A stretch of DNA of 64,000 nucleotides from Paenibacillus polymyxa (GCF_015710975.1 NZ_CP049783.1:1054501-1118500), one strand, 5' to 3'; counted from the first letter of the stretch, positions 33,642 to 43,146 are shown. Notes: a model not told the origin generated them from the letters alone. Made by a program: numbers and translations.

Positions 33642-34436
33642 ATGAGTTTTCAATTAGAAAGCATTTTAAGTGAGTTTAAAGGCAAAAGGGCCTTGGTCAC
33701 AGGCGGTACCAAAGGAATGGGAGAGGCTATTGCTAAGAGACTTACAGCTGCAGGTGCTACTGTAATTACTACGGCTCGAACTACTCCAGTTAATTTAGAA
33801 AATGCGGACCTATTTATTCCAGCCGATATTAGTACGCCTGAAGGTGTAGATAAAGTGGTAACCAGCGTTCTTGAGCGCCTAGGCGGTGTAGATATTCTTG
33901 TCAACAATGTTGGAGGCTCGTCAGCTCCATCCGGGGGAGCTCTTGTCTTGACGGACGAGCATTGGCAGCAAACTTTTAACGCCAATCTGTTTGCTGCCGT
34001 CCGTTTAGACCGTGGACTGCTGCCGGCTATGGTGGAAAAGGGTTCAGGTGTTATTATTCATATTTCATCTATTCAACGTCGCTTGCCTCTATATGATGCA
34101 ACATTGGCTTATGCTGCGGCCAAAGCAGCTTTAACTACTTACAGCAAAGGATTATCCAAGCAGTTTTCGCCTCAAGGCATTCGTATTAATACAGTTGCGC
34201 CAGGCTTTATCGAAACGAAGGCAGCACAAAGTTTGATTGATCGGATTGCTGAGACTACAGGCGATCGAGAAAGTGCATTAAAGCAACTAATGGACTCGTT
34301 GGGAGGAATTCCAATTGGTCGTCCAGGACTACCAGAAGAAGTCGCTGAGCTTGTTGCTTTTCTGGTATCCGACCGGGCCGCTTCTATTACAGGAAGTGAA
34401 TATAATATTGACGGTGGAACAGTTCCAACGGTCTAA
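33642..34436 (+). CDS. Short-chain dehydrogenase/reductase (SDR)
   Basis: A 264-residue classical SDR. The cofactor motif TGGTKGMG is near residue 20, NNVG follows near 86, the catalytic Ser-Tyr-Lys reads HISSIQRR and YAAAK, and PGFIETK and the C-terminal [10 protein letters not shown] are typical. It uses NAD(P)H on an unknown carbonyl or alcohol. ATG 33642 has AGGAGG ten bases upstream; the frame extends further to 33615 without a site. Confidence 0.9.
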   Translation: MSFQLESILSEFKGKRALVTGGTKGMGEAIAKRLTAAGATVITTARTTPVNLENADLFIPADISTPEGVDKVVTSVLERLGGVDILVNNVGGSSAPSGGALVLTDEHWQQTFNANLFAAVRLDRGLLPAMVEKGSGVIIHISSIQRRLPLYDATLAYAAAKAALTTYSKGLSKQFSPQGIRINTVAPGFIETKAAQSLIDRIAETTGDRESALKQLMDSLGGIPIGRPGLPEEVAELVAFLVSDRAASITGSEYNIDGGTVPTV

Positions 34437-34520
34437 AACTCAAGCTAAATACGCTTTATCCAAATATTTTTCAGTCTAACACTTTATTTTCATCTGACAT
34501 TCGCGCAAATAATGAGAAAA

Positions 34521-34586
34521 AAAAGCCCATCTAATGAGCAGATATACGTAAAACGTATATTATCCATGTCCATCAGATAGGCTTTT
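34521..34586. terminator. Bidirectional terminator
   Basis: Outer arms of 16 bp (AAAAGCCcATCTaATG / CATcAGATaGGCTTTT) enclosing a perfect inner hairpin ATATACGT/ACGTATAT. It separates the convergent SDR and aldehyde dehydrogenase genes. Confidence 0.82.
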
Positions 34587-34596
34587 ATACAGCTAT

Positions 34597-36015
34597 TTAC
34601 CGTTTAATAACGATCAGCTTGGTTTCCAACATTTCTTCCATAGCGTACTTTACACCTTCGCGTCCAGTGCCACTTTGCTTCACACCGCCATACGGCATAT
34701 GGTCAACACGGAAGCTTGGTATGTCATTGATCATCACGCCCCCTACCTCAAGCTTGTCCGCTGCATCCAGCGCGGTCGTGATATTACGTGTGTAAATTCC
34801 CGCCTGTAAGCCATAAATTGAATCATTCACATGGCTCACAGCCTCATCTACAGAGCTAACGGAATGAATCAGCACAAGTGGGGCAAACACTTCGCGACAA
34901 GACACCTTGGAAGTCGGGTCCACATTGAGCAATACGGTCGGCTCCAGAATCCCACCTTCGGCATGACCACCCAGAGCGATTCTCGCGCCTGCTTGGACTG
35001 CTTCCTCCAGCCACACACGAACACGCTCGACATCCTTGGCTGAGATGAGCGCCGATACGTCCGTGTCCGGGTCTAGCGGATCTCCGATTTTTAAACGTTG
35101 AGTCGCTTCTATAAATCGGGACACGAACGTATCATACAGCTCACCGACAACGTAAATACGTTGAACCGAGATACATACCTGCCCCTGATTGGCAAAGGCT
35201 CCACTCACACAACGGTCGATGATCGCGTCCACATCTGTATCACGGTCAATAATAACAGCCGCGTTGGAACCCAGCTCCAGCGTAACCCGCTTCAAGCCAG
35301 CCTTGGAGCGAATTTCTGTACCGACTGCCGGGCTACCGGTGAAGGTGATATAGCTGACACGTGGATCAGTGACAAGTACGTCGCCAATGGTTTTGCCATC
35401 GCCGCTGATCACGTTAAGAGCGCCCGCAGGCAACCCGGCCTGCTCCAACAGCTCCGCGATCAAGTAAGCTGACAGTGGTGTCTGCTCCGCAGGCTTCAAT
35501 ACAACCGTATTGCCTGCTGCCAGCGCAGGGCCCACTTTATGAGCGACCAAGTTCATCGGGAAGTTAAATGGTGTAATAGCTCCTACTACCCCGACGGGTT
35601 CTTTGAGCGTGTAGGCCATACGGCCCTCGCCGCCTGGTGCAGCATCCAGCGGAATGGTCTCTCCGTGAATGCGCTTGGCTTCTTCGGCTGCAAACTTGTA
35701 GGTTTGTACCGTCCGATCAACTTCCGCAAGCGCAGCCTTCCATGGCTTGGACGCTTCACGTGCAATGATACGTGCTGCATCCTCACGCTGCTCTTCCAGC
35801 AGGTCAGCCAGCTTCTCCAAAATAGCTGACCGCTGGTGGGCTGGCATGACCCGCATCTCTGCACGTGCATCAGAAGCCGCCTGAATAGCGGTCTTGGCAT
35901 CCTCAGCAGTGGCCTCTGCTACCTCGGCAATGACTTCCCCGGAATACGGTGATTTCAGCGTCGTATATGATGAAGCTGCTTTCCATTCACCGCCAATAAA
36001 TAAGTGCTGCTGCAT
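34597..36015 (-). CDS. NAD(P)-dependent aldehyde dehydrogenase
   Basis: A 472-residue class-3-like ALDH. Catalytic Cys is in GQVCISVQR, general-base Glu in LELGSNAAV, cofactor motifs TPFNFPMN and FTGSPAVG are present. It resembles the YfmT/lactaldehyde-type group, which oxidises aromatic or short aldehydes; the substrate is not determined. Last gene of the MerR-MFS-USP-ALDH operon, 43 bases after the USP gene, with AAAGGAGG upstream. Confidence 0.9.
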   Translation of the reverse strand: MQQHLFIGGEWKAASSYTTLKSPYSGEVIAEVAEATAEDAKTAIQAASDARAEMRVMPAHQRSAILEKLADLLEEQREDAARIIAREASKPWKAALAEVDRTVQTYKFAAEEAKRIHGETIPLDAAPGGEGRMAYTLKEPVGVVGAITPFNFPMNLVAHKVGPALAAGNTVVLKPAEQTPLSAYLIAELLEQAGLPAGALNVISGDGKTIGDVLVTDPRVSYITFTGSPAVGTEIRSKAGLKRVTLELGSNAAVIIDRDTDVDAIIDRCVSGAFANQGQVCISVQRIYVVGELYDTFVSRFIEATQRLKIGDPLDPDTDVSALISAKDVERVRVWLEEAVQAGARIALGGHAEGGILEPTVLLNVDPTSKVSCREVFAPLVLIHSVSSVDEAVSHVNDSIYGLQAGIYTRNITTALDAADKLEVGGVMINDIPSFRVDHMPYGGVKQSGTGREGVKYAMEEMLETKLIVIKR

Positions 36016-36057
36016 GCTTTTTTCCTCCTTTGCTCTATATCAATGTCTCATTTAATA

Positions 36058-36486
36058 CTATTTCACTGTCAGCACTGGACAAGGTGCATGCTGAATCACA
36101 TGATGACTCACGCTACCCAGGATCAGCTCCGAAACAAGTCCCTGTCCCCGTGTTCCCATAATGATTAGATCTGCCTTTTCCTGATCTGCAATTTTACAAA
36201 TGAAACTCGCCGGATCACCATGACCTGCCAGCATACGGTACGAAATGCCCTCGTCCTTCAAATAGTCGGCTGCAGGCTCCAGAATATGGCGACCTTCCTC
36301 TTCGATCCGCTCATCCACATCAATCCCAACCGGGGGCTCATTCATGGATAAAGTCGGATTTACATGCAATACGGTCAGATGCAGGTTTCCCTGAAGCTGC
36401 TTGGATAACGTTTTGGCTGTCTCCAATGCCTTCATAGCGTGTTCCGAACCATCAATCGCAACCAGAATCTGTTTGAATTCGCTCAT
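36058..36486 (-). CDS. Universal stress protein (UspA family)
   Basis: A 142-residue Usp-fold protein: ILVAIDGSEHAMKALETA at the start and the ATP-binding motif GTRGQGLVSELILGSVSHHVIQHAPCPVLTV at the end, which suggests the ATP-binding subtype. It is third in a four-gene operon, 28 bases after the MFS gene. Its link to the exporter and dehydrogenase suggests a stress or toxic-compound response. Confidence 0.92.
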   Translation of the reverse strand: MSEFKQILVAIDGSEHAMKALETAKTLSKQLQGNLHLTVLHVNPTLSMNEPPVGIDVDERIEEEGRHILEPAADYLKDEGISYRMLAGHGDPASFICKIADQEKADLIIMGTRGQGLVSELILGSVSHHVIQHAPCPVLTVK

Positions 36487-36513
36487 ACTCTTTTCCTCCC
36501 CAGAAGTTCAATG

Positions 36514-37725
36514 TTAGTGTGCATCTACCTGAATATCCTGCATATGTCGGCGACGTACGATCAGCACAGCTACGCCAATCAGTACCATCAATGCTCCAAA
36601 ATAAAACGGAGTTTCTGCTGCATACCACTCTGACAGCTTCCCTGCAAGCCATGGTGAGATGGCCCCGCCCAAAAAACGCATAAAGCTATAAGCCGCAGAT
36701 GCTGTGGAGCGCTCCACTGGAGCAGCCTGCATAACAGCGGTTGTAATCAAAGTATTGTTAATCCCCAGAAAAATACCAGCCACAATGACCGCGACAATGA
36801 CAGTCGTTGGCGAACCAGCTAAAGTCCCAATCGCCATAACACCTAAATCAATGGCAAACAACGTCAGCATGATACTAATGGAAGATACCACGCTCAAGCG
36901 TGCTTGAATCTTTGGAGCTACAAACACCGAGGTAAAGGCCAGCATAATTCCCCAACCAAAAAACACGTAACCCAAACCATGCTCGTCTAAATGCATGACA
37001 TATGGAGAATACGCCATCAACGTAAAGAATCCAAAGTTATATAACAATGCTACAATGCCGAGCGTGAACAAGGCAGGATAACTTAACGCTTTGAATGGGT
37101 CCGCAATGGAACCACGTTTTTTCGGCTTTGGAATCGAAGGCAGCATAAACGTAATGAACAAAAAGCCAATAACCATCAATCCAGCTACACTGAAAAATGG
37201 ACCGCGCCAGGAAATGGAACCTAACTCACCGCCTAGCAGCGGGCCGACTGAAATCCCAAGCCCCAAGGCCGCTTCATACAAAATAATCGCTTTAGCTGTT
37301 CCAGAAGTGGACAGACCTACAATCGCAGACAACGCTGTTGCGATAAACAAAGCGTTTCCTAGGCCCCAGCCTGCCCGGTAGCCCACAATTCCGCCAACTG
37401 TACTAGCCGTGCCGCCCAGTCCGGCAAACACAATAATAAATAATATGCCGGTTAATAACGTCCATTTGACACCCAATCGACTAGATACAACGCCCGTAAT
37501 CAGCATCGCAACGCCCGTCACCAGATTATAGCTGGTGAACAGCAGTGACACTTGGCTTTTCGTAGCATGAAGCTGATCGGCAATGGCCGGCAGGATCGGA
37601 TCGACCAATCCCAGGCCCATAAATGAAATAACACAGGCAAAGGCGACCGCCCATACCGCTTTAGGTTGAGACAGCAAGCCTGAGCGTTCTTTTAACTCTT
37701 CAGGTAATGCATGTTGTGAACTCAT
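36514..37725 (-). CDS. MFS drug exporter, YfmO-like
   Basis: A 403-residue 12-TM MFS transporter. FMGLGLVDPILPAIADQL in helix 1, SRLGVKWTLL loop and ALGLGISVGPLLGGELG motif C place it among proton-driven drug antiporters; wording is close to B. subtilis YfmO. It follows a MerR gene by 40 bases, the same pairing as yfmP-yfmO, although in the opposite order. The exported compound is unknown. Confidence 0.87.
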   Translation of the reverse strand: MSSQHALPEELKERSGLLSQPKAVWAVAFACVISFMGLGLVDPILPAIADQLHATKSQVSLLFTSYNLVTGVAMLITGVVSSRLGVKWTLLTGILFIIVFAGLGGTASTVGGIVGYRAGWGLGNALFIATALSAIVGLSTSGTAKAIILYEAALGLGISVGPLLGGELGSISWRGPFFSVAGLMVIGFLFITFMLPSIPKPKKRGSIADPFKALSYPALFTLGIVALLYNFGFFTLMAYSPYVMHLDEHGLGYVFFGWGIMLAFTSVFVAPKIQARLSVVSSISIMLTLFAIDLGVMAIGTLAGSPTTVIVAVIVAGIFLGINNTLITTAVMQAAPVERSTASAAYSFMRFLGGAISPWLAGKLSEWYAAETPFYFGALMVLIGVAVLIVRRRHMQDIQVDAH

Positions 37726-37765
37726 AATAGGATGTTACCTCCACATCTGAATGTAAATGTTCTTG

Positions 37766-38221
37766 TTATGATGGGTCGCGCTCAAGTTCCTCATCCAGAA
37801 GAACCTTACGTTCACGCACCCTAACCCGCAGCTCCTCCAGCTCTGTCTGGAGCATACGGATACTGTTGATCTTTCCCTCCATTAAGTCCAACTGTTCGTT
37901 CAGCGTACGTTCCATATCCTCCAACATGGTCCGTCGCTCGATTGGCTGCAAATGCTCTGTGCGCTCGCGATATTCCTCCCGCTGCCCCTTGAGCATTTCT
38001 GCTGCGGACATGTAACGCTGGAGCTCTTGCAAAGAAAAGCCAAGCACTTCCTTGGCACTCACTATTTTTTTTAGTAGATCCACATCCTCCTGAGTGTATA
38101 GCCGCATATTTCCTTCACTGCGCTGCGGGGAGGGCAATAAGCCGATTTCCTCATAATAACGAATGGTTCTCTTGGTTAAACCGCTTTGTTTGGCGACCTC
38201 ATCAATTTTATACGTAACCAT
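37766..38221 (-). CDS. MerR-family regulator, YfmP-like
   Basis: A 151-residue regulator. HTH: TYKIDEVAKQSGLTKRTIRYYEEIGLLPSPQRSEGNMRLY. A long coiled-coil tail follows and there are no metal-site cysteines. It heads the operon with the MFS exporter. ATG 38221 has AAGGTGGG upstream; the longer frame to 38266 does not. An ACGTTAACGT-centred repeat upstream is a likely autoregulatory site. Confidence 0.86.
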   Translation of the reverse strand: MVTYKIDEVAKQSGLTKRTIRYYEEIGLLPSPQRSEGNMRLYTQEDVDLLKKIVSAKEVLGFSLQELQRYMSAAEMLKGQREEYRERTEHLQPIERRTMLEDMERTLNEQLDLMEGKINSIRMLQTELEELRVRVRERKVLLDEELERDPS

Positions 38222-38265
38222 GACACCCACCTTATGAAAAAGATTATATATAAATACTACGCCCA

Positions 38266-38288
38266 TATAACGTTAACGTCAACGTAAA
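38266..38288. promoter_or_regulatory. Operator candidate of the YfmP-like regulator
   Basis: Palindrome ACGTTAACGT (38270-38279) with an additional AACGT half-site (38281-38285). TTGACG on the minus strand within it could be the -35 box. Confidence 0.5.
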
Positions 38289-38304
38289 CTTTTAAACACA
38301 AAGA

Positions 38305-38327
38305 AACCGCCTCTGTTAGAGACGGTT
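38305..38327 (-). terminator. Terminator of the YjcZ-like genes
   Basis: Arms AACCGcCTCT / AGAGaCGGTT with a 3-base loop, followed by TTTCTTTG on the minus strand. Confidence 0.65.
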
Positions 38328-38389
38328 CCTATTTGGGATTGCATGGTCATAGACCCGAAACATCGGCGCTCAAGCCCATGAATATCGCT

Positions 38390-38506
38390 TTAGATGAAAA
38401 TAGTACGTGTGATGATAACCAGCAAAATGAAGAGTACCAGAATAACACCAGTGGAAGTAAACATACCGTAACCGCCACAACCACAACCTCTTTCTACTTC
38501 ACCCAT
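38390..38506 (-). CDS. YjcZ-family small sporulation-type peptide (Cys/Gly-rich N-terminus)
   Basis: A 38-residue peptide. The N-terminus reads MGEVERGCGCGGYGMF, followed by one membrane helix (STGVILVLFILLVIITRTIFI). The helix and the FxSTGxILVLFILLVII pattern match YjcZ/small hydrophobic spore-associated peptides of bacilli. AGGAGGAGG precedes the ATG. It is the second of two tandem paralogues. Confidence 0.8.
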   Translation of the reverse strand: MGEVERGCGCGGYGMFTSTGVILVLFILLVIITRTIFI

Positions 38507-38572
38507 CTTAGAATTCCTCCTCCTTCTGTCGATTAGAACAAATCGCCCGAAATCAAATTCTTGAGCTGAGAA

Positions 38573-38674
38573 TTAGATAACGAATGCTTTGGAAATAATA
38601 ACGAGCAGAATGAAAAGTACCAGAATCGCTCCTGTGGATGTAAAAGCTCCATAACCAGCGCCTACTCCAGACAT
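38573..38674 (-). CDS. YjcZ-family small sporulation-type peptide
   Basis: A 33-residue peptide: glycine-rich MSGVGAGYGAF followed by a single membrane helix (TSTGAILVLFILLVIISKAF). It shares the helix almost residue for residue with the 38390-38506 peptide, so the two arose by tandem duplication. GGGAGG precedes the ATG. A role in the forespore or spore envelope is inferred from the family. Confidence 0.8.
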   Translation of the reverse strand: MSGVGAGYGAFTSTGAILVLFILLVIISKAFVI

Positions 38675-38780
38675 GCTGATTCCTCCCTTCATGGTTTACA
38701 AAAGCATCTTATGCTTATGCCACCATCCATGATAGGGACAAATGCCGCGCCTGCTGCCCAAATATGGGTTTGGGGTCCAG

Positions 38781-39368
38781 TTATTCTTCGGATGCGAGCA
38801 TTCCGTGATACAGGAGATTTCTTGCCTGCTTGGCAAGTACAGACGGGCTTTCACGTCCAGGCAGCAATTTCGTTAACGTCAGCCGTTCTATCAAACCGAT
38901 CACACATTCTGCTGTCAGTTCAGGGTCAAGTTCCTCACGGCAGGAACCCCATCGTTGTGCCGCCAGCAGATGCTTCTTGATATGCTCCGCCATTTCCGCC
39001 TTGATGTGTACCGAGTCTGCCGCCTGGTAAAAACCGACACGAGTGATCGCCGGATTATTAGACAACATGCGAAAAATAGCTTCCAGAAAAGCTTGTCCCC
39101 GTCTCAAAACTTCAGCTTCGCTTAGGTCCGGGCCAATCTTCATACTTTGTACCGTCTCATTCACCAAAGTACGGAAGCTCTCCACAAGCTCCTCATACAT
39201 TTGTTCTTTGCTTTCAAAATGAATATAAAAATCCGGCTGCGTCAATCCTGCACGTGCCGCAATCGAACTTACCTTAGTTTGGTAAACCCCCGTCTGAGCG
39301 AACTCTTCAGCCCCCGCTTCCAGTAACAACCGCCGACTTTCCCGACTTCTGACTCCTGCTCTCATCAC
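38781..39368 (-). CDS. TetR/AcrR-family regulator
   Basis: A 195-residue regulator with an N-terminal TetR HTH (RRLLLEAGAEEFAQTGVYQTKVSSIAARAGLTQPDFYIHFESKEQMYEELV) and an all-helical ligand domain. GTG 39368 and the adjoining ATG 39365 are both possible after AAGGGGG. No adjacent transporter or enzyme is obviously its target. Confidence 0.85.
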   Translation of the reverse strand: MMRAGVRSRESRRLLLEAGAEEFAQTGVYQTKVSSIAARAGLTQPDFYIHFESKEQMYEELVESFRTLVNETVQSMKIGPDLSEAEVLRRGQAFLEAIFRMLSNNPAITRVGFYQAADSVHIKAEMAEHIKKHLLAAQRWGSCREELDPELTAECVIGLIERLTLTKLLPGRESPSVLAKQARNLLYHGMLASEE

Positions 39369-39620
39369 GGTTTTGCCCCCTTACACCACAAATCTATCGT
39401 ATTATAAAGTTCCTTTGCAGTAAGAACAACGGGCTTGAGGATGATATATACCTTTCCTTCAAAAGTCCTAATATAGAAGGACTGAATGTTATGGAAAATC
39501 AAGGGTATCCCCCTTCAAGGTATAATTAACCAATTAGATGGATGAGCGAGCAGGAATTATTACGCCGAATTTAAATTTTTATACTTGAGAATTTTGTGAA
39601 ATCCTGACTTTCGATATATA

Positions 39621-40232
39621 TCAGTGATGAGGACCATATTTGCGCATCATTTCAATCGTTATCAGATCATCATCCAGCCCCCGTTGTTGCAAGCCGTTGA
39701 TAATTTGCTGACGCTCCTGATCTTTAACATTTTGTCCGAATTTAAACTTGGCGGTCCATTCCTCGGGTACAATTTTGATCAGAGCGACCCCTTTCAAACG
39801 TGAGGCATACCGAGAATCGCTGGCATCAATCGTGTCATATCCGCCTTCCGGTTGCAGCTTACTCATAAAAATGGAAAATGCTGATGCTTTTTCTTCCAAA
39901 TCCACTACAGGCTCCGCATGACCACGCACGGTAATACTTTTAAAAAATGAGGTCGCAGGACATGCCATATGTTCATCCGTGAAATAAGATGGAATGAGCG
40001 CATATTCTTTGGCAGCTGAAAAAGTAACCCGATTATCCTCTTTCATCCGTTCCATCTTTTCTCCAGCACGGCTACCATGAATATAAAAAACGCCCTTTCC
40101 ATAAGCGAAATTCAAGGGAACCACACGCGGAAAACCATCCTCGCTGTTCATGCCTAAAAATCCGAAACTTACCTCGCTTAGAAACTGCTCTATTTCCTCT
40201 AGTTCTTCTACCGTAAATTCCTTTCTTCTCAT
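39621..40232 (-). CDS. Pyridoxamine-5'-phosphate-oxidase-like FMN-binding protein
   Basis: A 203-residue split-barrel flavoprotein (NimA/PNPOx-like). FLSEVSFGFLGMNSEDGFPRVVPLNFAYGKGVFYIHGSRAGEKMERM is the family pattern. It may act in flavin-dependent reduction or be a pyridoxine-related protein. It is transcribed divergently from a MocR regulator, its likely controller. ATG 40232 has AGGAGA upstream. Confidence 0.83.
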   Translation of the reverse strand: MRRKEFTVEELEEIEQFLSEVSFGFLGMNSEDGFPRVVPLNFAYGKGVFYIHGSRAGEKMERMKEDNRVTFSAAKEYALIPSYFTDEHMACPATSFFKSITVRGHAEPVVDLEEKASAFSIFMSKLQPEGGYDTIDASDSRYASRLKGVALIKIVPEEWTAKFKFGQNVKDQERQQIINGLQQRGLDDDLITIEMMRKYGPHH

Positions 40233-40345
40233 AGGGGACTCTCCTTCCATCTATTGACCAATGATACATTTCAGATTATGTTGAAAATGGATTATTAAAA
40301 AGATCCAATATGAACGGAAATGACTGGTCCAATATAAGGAGAAGT

Positions 40346-41884
40346 ATGGACATTACGATTGCTTATCAGCGTGCAATTCAAAAATATCATTTGAAATACT
40401 TGGCATTGTATCACGCTCTTCGAGAGGGGATTCTCACTGGCTCCCTTGCCAGCGGTACGCGCCTGCCTTCCAGTCGTGATCTGGCTGTGATGTATGGCAT
40501 TTCGCGCGGAAGTGTTAAAGAAGCATACGATATGCTGTTGGCAGAAGGATATGTGAATTCGGTAGTAGGCAGAGGAACCTTTGTTATGGAACAGACTGCA
40601 ATGCTGCCAGACGAATCTCTAATCAATCAGCAGAACCAAACCCCGCCTATTGCAAAACAAAAAGCCCCTGCTCTGTCAGCATGGGGACAACGAATAATGC
40701 AGCTCGAAAGAGAACGGGCCTTATACTCGGCTCCTGTGTCTGCTACGGATAGAGACGGTGCACAGCAGCCTTTGATTTCTTTTCAAGCAGAAGAAGATGT
40801 ATTGGAGGGCAGCTCACAGATCGCATGGAAAAGTGCATTGGCTGCCGCTGGCAAGGACCTGCAAAAGCCTTCGGATGACTCGACGCCTGCACCAGTGAAC
40901 GGTGATAAAGGACTGCGTGAAGCGATTTGCCATCATGTTGGCAGAACACGCGGAATTACGGCTACCCCGGATCAAGTCGTATTATGCAGTGGTTCCATGG
41001 AAGTGATCACGTTATTAAGTCAGCTGCTTATTCATGAACAAGATAACATTGTACTGGAGAATCCCTGTTATTCCGGCATCTACCGTGCAGTTACTGCCTC
41101 AGGCGGACAGATACACGCTGCTGATCTGGATCAGCATGGAATTATTCCACAGGATTGGGATGCCAAGCTCCTGTTTGTTACGCCTGGACGACAGTTTCCA
41201 ACCGGTGCTGTATTGCCATTAACGCGCCGTCAACATATTCTGCAATGGGCAGCGTCCAAGGGGGCGTGGATCATTGAGGATGATTATGACAGTGAATTCC
41301 GCTGGGCAGGACGCCCCATTGAACCATTAAAAGCACTGGATCGCGCGGAATGTGTCATCTATGTCGGTTCCTTTTCCAAAAGCATGTTCAGCAGCCTTCG
41401 ACTCGGGTTTGCCATCCTGCCTGTGGCATTAGCTCAAGCGCTGACTGCTGCCAAACGACTATACGATCCCCTGCCGCCTGCCCGCTTGGAACAGCGTGCA
41501 CTGGCACGTTTTATGATGCGCGGAGACTACATTCGTCATTTGCGGCGGATGACTCGAATATACAGATCACGCTACGACGTATTCCAGCATGAAATACAGC
41601 CGTTGAGTGAGCTGTTTCACTGGCAGCAGAACGATTGCGGTCTACACGCCTATGCCATCTGGAAGCATGGACCTGCCCCGTATCATCATTTGATGCAGAC
41701 AGCACGATTTTATGGAGTCACATGGCGTGATGCTGCTGATTACCAACTGACACCGGGACCTCCTTCAGCCTGCTTTAACTTTGCTCACTTAACGGAGCAG
41801 CAGATTATCGAAGGTGTTAAGCGTCTGCGCCAGGCCTGGGACCGTATCAAACATGAGTATCACGGAGCAAAGCTGAGGCTTTAA
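40346..41884 (+). CDS. MocR/PdxR-type regulator (GntR HTH fused to aminotransferase)
   Basis: A 512-residue protein. A GntR winged helix (LREGILTGSLASGTRLPSSRDLAVMYGISRGSVKEAYDML) is followed by a linker and a fold-type I aminotransferase domain. The PLP lysine is in GSFSKSMFSSLRLGF and the cofactor Asp in IIEDDYDSEFR. MocR proteins sense PLP. ATG 40346 has AAGGAG five bases before it. Two direct TCCAATAT repeats (40304 and 40328, 24 bp apart) lie in the divergent region and may be its site. Confidence 0.9.
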   Translation: MDITIAYQRAIQKYHLKYLALYHALREGILTGSLASGTRLPSSRDLAVMYGISRGSVKEAYDMLLAEGYVNSVVGRGTFVMEQTAMLPDESLINQQNQTPPIAKQKAPALSAWGQRIMQLERERALYSAPVSATDRDGAQQPLISFQAEEDVLEGSSQIAWKSALAAAGKDLQKPSDDSTPAPVNGDKGLREAICHHVGRTRGITATPDQVVLCSGSMEVITLLSQLLIHEQDNIVLENPCYSGIYRAVTASGGQIHAADLDQHGIIPQDWDAKLLFVTPGRQFPTGAVLPLTRRQHILQWAASKGAWIIEDDYDSEFRWAGRPIEPLKALDRAECVIYVGSFSKSMFSSLRLGFAILPVALAQALTAAKRLYDPLPPARLEQRALARFMMRGDYIRHLRRMTRIYRSRYDVFQHEIQPLSELFHWQQNDCGLHAYAIWKHGPAPYHHLMQTARFYGVTWRDAADYQLTPGPPSACFNFAHLTEQQIIEGVKRLRQAWDRIKHEYHGAKLRL

Positions 41885-42006
41885 AAGGGTGCTCCATTCG
41901 CACTTTGTATATAGCAAATTAGACTAACGATAAAGAAGACTTGCCCTTTCCATTCCCTCACTCTTTCATATGATGCTAGTAACTTAAAAGAATTGGAGTG
42001 AGAGAA

Positions 42007-42435
42007 ATGGCAGTTAGTCCACTTTGTAAACGGTTTGCCGATATATTAAAAGCAACACCTCAAATCATTAACGGAGTTTGTACTGCATCTACAGTCAGAA
42101 ATAACATCAAGCCGATCATTTTGGGGAAAAGGGCCAGATCCTTTCTTGCCATCCCCCAAGCTTTTTCTTTCGAAAGCATTGGCCGTAACGGAAAAGGTTT
42201 ATGTCTTGGCGAAACTGTGATTCTGACCGCAGAAATTAATCCGTTTATTTCTCGACTTCGTAACCATGATATCAAAGTGACGGCACTCCACAATCACTGG
42301 CTATTCGATAACCCTAACCTTTGGTACATCCACTTTGAAAAAGTAGAAAAGCCGCTTGTTTTCGCCACAGAAGTACGTGACGCGCTTAATGTCTTGACAA
42401 CGAAGCCTGTACGTCCGGTGATTAAAAAGAAATAA
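42007..42435 (+). CDS. DUF1259-like protein
   Basis: A 142-residue protein with CKRFADILKATPQIINGVC, NGKGLCLGETVILTAEINPFIS and LHNHWLFDNPNLWYIHFEKVEKP, the conserved DUF1259 pattern with His-rich motif that could bind a metal. No signal peptide. Function unknown. ATG 42007 has GGAGTGAG upstream; the GTG at 41998 is less likely. Confidence 0.8.
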   Translation: MAVSPLCKRFADILKATPQIINGVCTASTVRNNIKPIILGKRARSFLAIPQAFSFESIGRNGKGLCLGETVILTAEINPFISRLRNHDIKVTALHNHWLFDNPNLWYIHFEKVEKPLVFATEVRDALNVLTTKPVRPVIKKK

Positions 42436-42453
42436 GCTATCAATAAATGCAAG

Positions 42454-42473
42454 AGATCCGCTTAGGCGGATCT
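42454..42473 (+). terminator. Terminator after the DUF1259-like gene
   Basis: AGATCCGC / GCGGATCT with a TTAG loop, followed by TTTTCTTT. Confidence 0.9.
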
Positions 42474-42507
42474 TTTCTTTGTTATGGCTACCTTTGCCCT
42501 GAACCCC

Positions 42508-43146
42508 TTATTTAATCACTAACCCCAAAAGGCCAACAAAGGATGAAGCCTGATGCGGTGAGATGATGCAACCATTCAAGTCTTCTATCTCCACTTGTAA
42601 TCCGTCAAATTCGCAATCACTGAGATCAATTCCCTTGAGCTTGGCCCCCGACAGGATGGCTTGATCCAGATTGCAACGGGCAAAAGAGGTTTTTTGTAGT
42701 GTTACATGATAAAGATCTGCACTTATCAAAGAACAATCCTCAAAACCAACTTGCTTGAAATTAGCAAAACGGAACATCGAATAATCCCCTAGGCAATCCA
42801 GAAAACGAACGTTTTGGAGCCTACTTCTCGAAAAATCCGTTCCGAGCAATTTACAATTTCTGAACTCTACCCGATGGATAAAGGAGCCGGAAAAATTAAT
42901 ATTAGACAGATCGCATTTATCAAAAATGATGTCTGTCCATTCACTTTCCGGCAATGATGATTCCATGATGGTGACATTTTTGAAGACCATCTTCTCTAAT
43001 GAAACCTTAACTGCTTCCATATTGTCCAAAATAATATCCTCTACAGACCCTGTACTAAGTTCGTCTTTGGATCGTATGGAGCGTATTTCTTCATTTAATA
43101 CGGGTAAGTCCGCAGGAATCTTCGGTGACTCCATTTTATTTTTCAT
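42508..43146 (-). CDS. Pentapeptide-repeat protein
   Basis: A 212-residue protein with about two dozen A(D/N)LXX-like pentapeptides from about residue 50 to 195 (for example FDKCDLSNINFSGSF, CNLDQAILSGAKLKGIDLSDCEF), predicting a right-handed quadrilateral beta-helix. No signal or membrane segment. Such proteins include gyrase protectors (Qnr-like) but no specific motif supports that. GGAGG precedes the ATG. Confidence 0.85.
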   Translation of the reverse strand: MKNKMESPKIPADLPVLNEEIRSIRSKDELSTGSVEDIILDNMEAVKVSLEKMVFKNVTIMESSLPESEWTDIIFDKCDLSNINFSGSFIHRVEFRNCKLLGTDFSRSRLQNVRFLDCLGDYSMFRFANFKQVGFEDCSLISADLYHVTLQKTSFARCNLDQAILSGAKLKGIDLSDCEFDGLQVEIEDLNGCIISPHQASSFVGLLGLVIK

